The notes below the pieces were generated by a model. The model saw only the letters and a program-made list of their open reading frames with translations. It did no database searches and was not told where the DNA came from. DNA of 64,000 bases from Anticarsia gemmatalis (lineage: Eukaryota > Arthropoda > Insecta > Lepidoptera > Erebidae): NCBI RefSeq assembly GCF_050436995.1, contig NC_134763.1:10969001-11033000 (forward strand), written 5' to 3'. Below are positions 60,481 to 64,000 of the stretch, in pieces. The first letter of the stretch is position 1; each line of letters opens with the position of its first letter. Made by a program: the position numbers and the translations under genes.

Positions 60481-62973
60481 GAATCGGACTACTGATATAT
60501 GACAGTAACTGGTTAATATAGTAAATTTTATCGAAACTAACAATATTGCTAAAGAGGTCTACTTAACCCATTACCGTTATACAAACAAAACTGCGCGAGG
60601 AAAAACGCGAGCGTTGAGAGGGTTACTCGTTAAATGTTCAATGCAAATTGTTCCCGGGGGCCTTTCCGACCGCATTTAAAATAATACACAGTACCCGTGT
60701 TGGTTACAAACAAATGTATAACTTTTAATATGGAGAAATAAGGAGTTCTTTTCAGGGTTAATATGGGGTAAATATGGTTATGTGAGATGGTACTGAATTA
60801 TATAGGAGAAAGTAAGTTATTGCGATAATTATTTCTCTCGTGGGTAGAAAGATTCACCTTTTTTGACACCAAAATTAGGATTTAAATATAAAATTTGTCA
60901 TATGTTTGATATACTTTTCTTCATAAGGGTCAAGTGCATAGTACTTGTAATTAGTGATTATATAACTGTATGTTTGTTTGTTACGCATTCTTGAATAAGA
61001 CACTGTACTTATTTGATGAAATATACCCGAGATCAAATAGAGTACTTATTTTGAATCAACCTTAAGTTGCAATAAAAAGGAATTAAACTTTGCGCAGGTT
61101 AGATAGTACTATATAACTATGCTAACTAAACACTTACAAACTTTCAGTTTTGATAGTTTACGTTTATCACAATGTGCACAAGGCTGTTATGTTTTGTATG
61201 TATGTTTGTAGAAATAAAAGCATCGTCACATAAGCGAGACAAAGCTAAAATTGTGATGCTTATTGCGCGCGGACTGCGGCCGTCGACGGATTAAAGTAAT
61301 GGCGCTGAATACTAAACGAGAGAGGTCTAGGACAAATATAGATTAGTTTGTAGATAAGACTGGGTTTTTACCTATCTACATAATTTTTCATACAAAAAGT
61401 ATTGTTTATACCGTGGGTCTTCTAGAAATTTCTGGTTGGTGTGATTCTAATTTTAGAAGTACTGTTGTAGTAACAGATAGTTATGTTATATGATAGAAAT
61501 CAAAGGAGCGACTTTCAACCAATACAGAGCCAACTGTCAAATAGTTTGCAATAAATGTTGTGTAAAAAATAAAACTGGCAGTTCGTAGCGTTTTTTGAAA
61601 AGAGAGGTTTTATTTGTTTCAAACATTATCTACTAAACGTAAGAAATCGGGATGCAGTTGATGTTTTACAGAAGAAGTAAAAAACCGTATTTTGGTTTAT
61701 TTTTCGTTATATCGCACCCTGAATAATATATGACTCACCATTCGAAAATAATAAAACCTATAAGTTATTTGAACCCTGTCCATATTTTACTTCCACGAAA
61801 GCCTTCACCAGAATTCATAACATCACATCATAAATACCAAAATAGGCAACTAGCTAAGCAAATATGTAGATCGTATGCACAAGCGAGTGTTCACGTACTA
61901 CAGTCACTTTGCCAAACAAAGCAGTAGTGTAAGCCTCGAGCAAACGACCAATTGTAAAGCCCACAATTTGCCGATATCCGTTTTCAAATCCTGATACGAA
62001 GTATTGGTTTCGTTACTATTGTAGTACGAATTATTAATTGGGTAAGCTTTTATGTGTGGTTACAATGACTTGTTTGGTAGAAGCAAATAGTAACGGTTAC
62101 CGGCTTTCAACATTACATTGCTGGCGGACCTATGTAGCGTCGCACGCACTTAAAGCTTCATGCTCTCTTAGAGGAAGATTTTTAAGATTTATATTAATTC
62201 AAAGTCTACAGCTATATAGACTAATGAATGTATCAAAATTGGTTCAGTAGTTAAGCTGTGGAGGCGGTTAGATCCATATTTCCATTATAGTGAAAGGTGA
62301 AGTAAGTTAGAACTAGTGATCCATGTTCTGTCTCTTTTAAATTAGAAAGACAAAATACTTTTATCACGTACAAGTATGGAATAAACTATTCTTGAAGTAA
62401 GTTCGAATAAGTCGTCCTTTAAATTATTTATTTTTTACGTTTACGTTTTTGATATCCGTTTTCAGATCCTTTCTTTTGTGAAAGTTTGAATTCTATAATA
62501 AAAAACTTTCAATTTACTACAAAAGTATCAACTATACAGTCTAACTCCTCACAGAGGCTTCACTTTAACACCTACAATATACTCACAAGTCCATTCTACA
62601 CCATTTTTGCAGTAAAACAAACCGAAACGCCGCGGGCACTCACGTTTGCATCGCCGACTGAAGAATAAACAGGGTTACGTCGACACCAGCCCTCTGAACC
62701 GAGTTAGCTCGCCTAAAGGTGTGGAACAGTTCAAACGAATCTACTTGTATACGAATAGAAGTATAACTTATTTTTAGTATGCGATAGTGGAATATTAGTT
62801 TAGTTATTTTTTGGTAAAAAATAACGTCTTACAAATGAAATAAAAATAGGTGTAAATCTTAAGCCCAAAAAGTTTAACAGATAGGAAGTTTTACATATTA
62901 TGCAAAGTGTTTAAGTCTTATATAAGCACATAATTTAAAGAGACTATGTGCTAAACAATCATATTTTATACTA
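60481..62973. other. AT-rich DNA without supported gene
   Basis: The segment 60590-60700 and the segment 61250-61330 are GC-richer and appear unique. The segment 62120-62265 (TTAGAGGAAGATTTTTAAG, CAAAATTGGTTCAGTAGTTAAGC) may be a decayed Helitron body without termini. No gene was recognised. Confidence 0.35.
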
Positions 62974-63644
62974 ACCTCTCAAGCGCCCGGCCACCGTGTC
63001 ACGGTTAAATGTTCTACCCCCGTCAAGCGCCCCGCCACCGTGGTACGGCAAAACGATCTTACATTTTAAAAACGTAAAAACGAAATGCTAAAACTATGTT
63101 TATCTCTTTCAAACATATTTGACATTGAAGCTGATGAAACGAGACGACGATCTAATGCACACACTTGAATAAGTGGTTGATATAGGCCAGAGAGCACCTT
63201 AAACAACATCTGACCCAACGACATGTTCCTTTATGACCAATATTGTAAATCCTTTTTCTAACTAATTTTAAAGATTTGAGTATATTTTACAGGTGGATTT
63301 TAATGTCATTATTCATTAACTACACGATAAGACCTTTCGTCATATTATTTTTTTTGCCTAAAAATATTTTTTAGACTTTCTTCAAACACATGCCTAAAGC
63401 ACACAATATTCAGATTAAACCGACTATTGTACTACCACTATCAAATATTATTTGTGGTTTATTTTTTTAATCTATAGCAAATTTTATGTAGATTTCAAAT
63501 ATATAAGGTATGACTAGGGTGTTAGTATTAAAATATGACGGAATCGGCGCTTAAACGCCAACCGCCAATTCAATTTCGCGCGCCATTTTGGGCCCGGACG
63601 CTTAACGGTATATTTGAATTTTGACGTTGGGGCGCTCGAGAGGC
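62974..63644. mobile_element. TIR DNA transposon, 671 bp, TA target
   Basis: The left end ACCTCTCAAGCGCCC is inverted on the right (complement GCCTCTCGAGCGCCC). TA lies immediately outside each end (62972-62973 and 63645-63646). The left subterminal region repeats AAGCGCCCSGCCACCGTG at about 62981 and 63025. The right region has related GGGCCCGGACGCTTAACGG. It is non-coding, so non-autonomous. The superfamily is undetermined, although the TA duplication is compatible with Tc1/mariner. Confidence 0.65.
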
Positions 63645-64000
63645 TAAAGACTATCGACAACTGAGTAGCAATTTTTTTTATGAAAGCTTTCCCACACTCA
63701 CAAGTCATTATATATCGCAAAAATTTTTTTTTCAATTTTCCTCAAGTTTTTAAAGACTTACACATGATAATATGTCACTTACTAAATTTAGTTTGCCAGT
63801 TATATCGCATGCAATTGCGTGATAGTATTATTTATAATATGCTACCGTTTTTCTAAAAACCTTCCTTGGATATGAAATGAAAAACAATCAATAAGTACTA
63901 GGTGATGAATAATAGCGCTTAGACAACAGGTAATTCAGAAACTATCCCGCAGCATTTTGTGTATTCGTTTCACAAAGTTTAACAAAGCCCCGTTTACAAT
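63645..64000. other. AT-rich DNA to window end
   Basis: No feature was seen. Confidence 0.4.

Noticed and set aside
62120..62265. Helitron-like body (CAAAATTGGTTCAGTAGTTAAGC)
   Set aside because: No TC or CTAG terminus and heavy decay; kept only as a note in the surrounding stretch.
1..64000. CRISPR arrays, operons and bacterial-type promoters
   Set aside because: No array of spaced repeats and no prokaryotic gene organisation; the window is eukaryotic.

Overview
The window looks like intergenic or long-intron DNA from a moth or butterfly (Lepidoptera). It is AT-rich. No host protein-coding exon could be recognised: apart from reverse-transcriptase debris, every open frame is short, resembles no family I know, and several begin at TTG or GTG rather than ATG. 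The order is suggested by repeats I recognise: tRNA-headed SINEs with a GGTTCGAxTCC B box, a 5S-rRNA-derived SINE, the 3' tail around GGGAGGAGACC..GCCCAGCAGTGGGA, and small Helitrons that start A|TC and end in a hairpin plus CTAG|T. The 5S-type SINE points weakly to a noctuid-like moth.

Layout. Positions 1-11 kb hold dispersed repeat copies, a possible hAT-like element (3814-4574) and a CACGT cluster near 8.3 kb. Positions 11-16 kb are the richest part: a small Helitron, a mariner-type MITE, and two inverted copies of a cassette in which a complete tRNA-Ala(AGC) gene is fused to Helitron sequence. One cassette is bounded by perfect Helitron termini (15301-15891). Positions 19.7-21.9 kb hold a DNA transposon with terminal inverted repeats and a broken RTE-like LINE nested in it. 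A complete SINE lies at 24.8 kb. A 479-bp foldback element with serial hairpins lies at 26.9-27.4 kb. Positions 28-40 kb are mostly featureless, with one standard Helitron and a cluster of three AACCGGTT sites at 36.35 kb.

Positions 40-53 kb are a SINE and Helitron field: two small Helitrons (one composite), tRNA-SINEs, and three 5S-SINE copies, two with target-site duplications. Positions 53-64 kb contain G-runs, an 11-bp minisatellite, repeat fragments and a 671-bp TIR element at 62974-63644.

The only conventional genes I can support are the two tRNA-Ala genes. Almost everything else is mobile DNA or possible cis-regulatory sequence. The most unusual systems are the Helitron-borne tRNA-Ala and the multi-hairpin foldback element.
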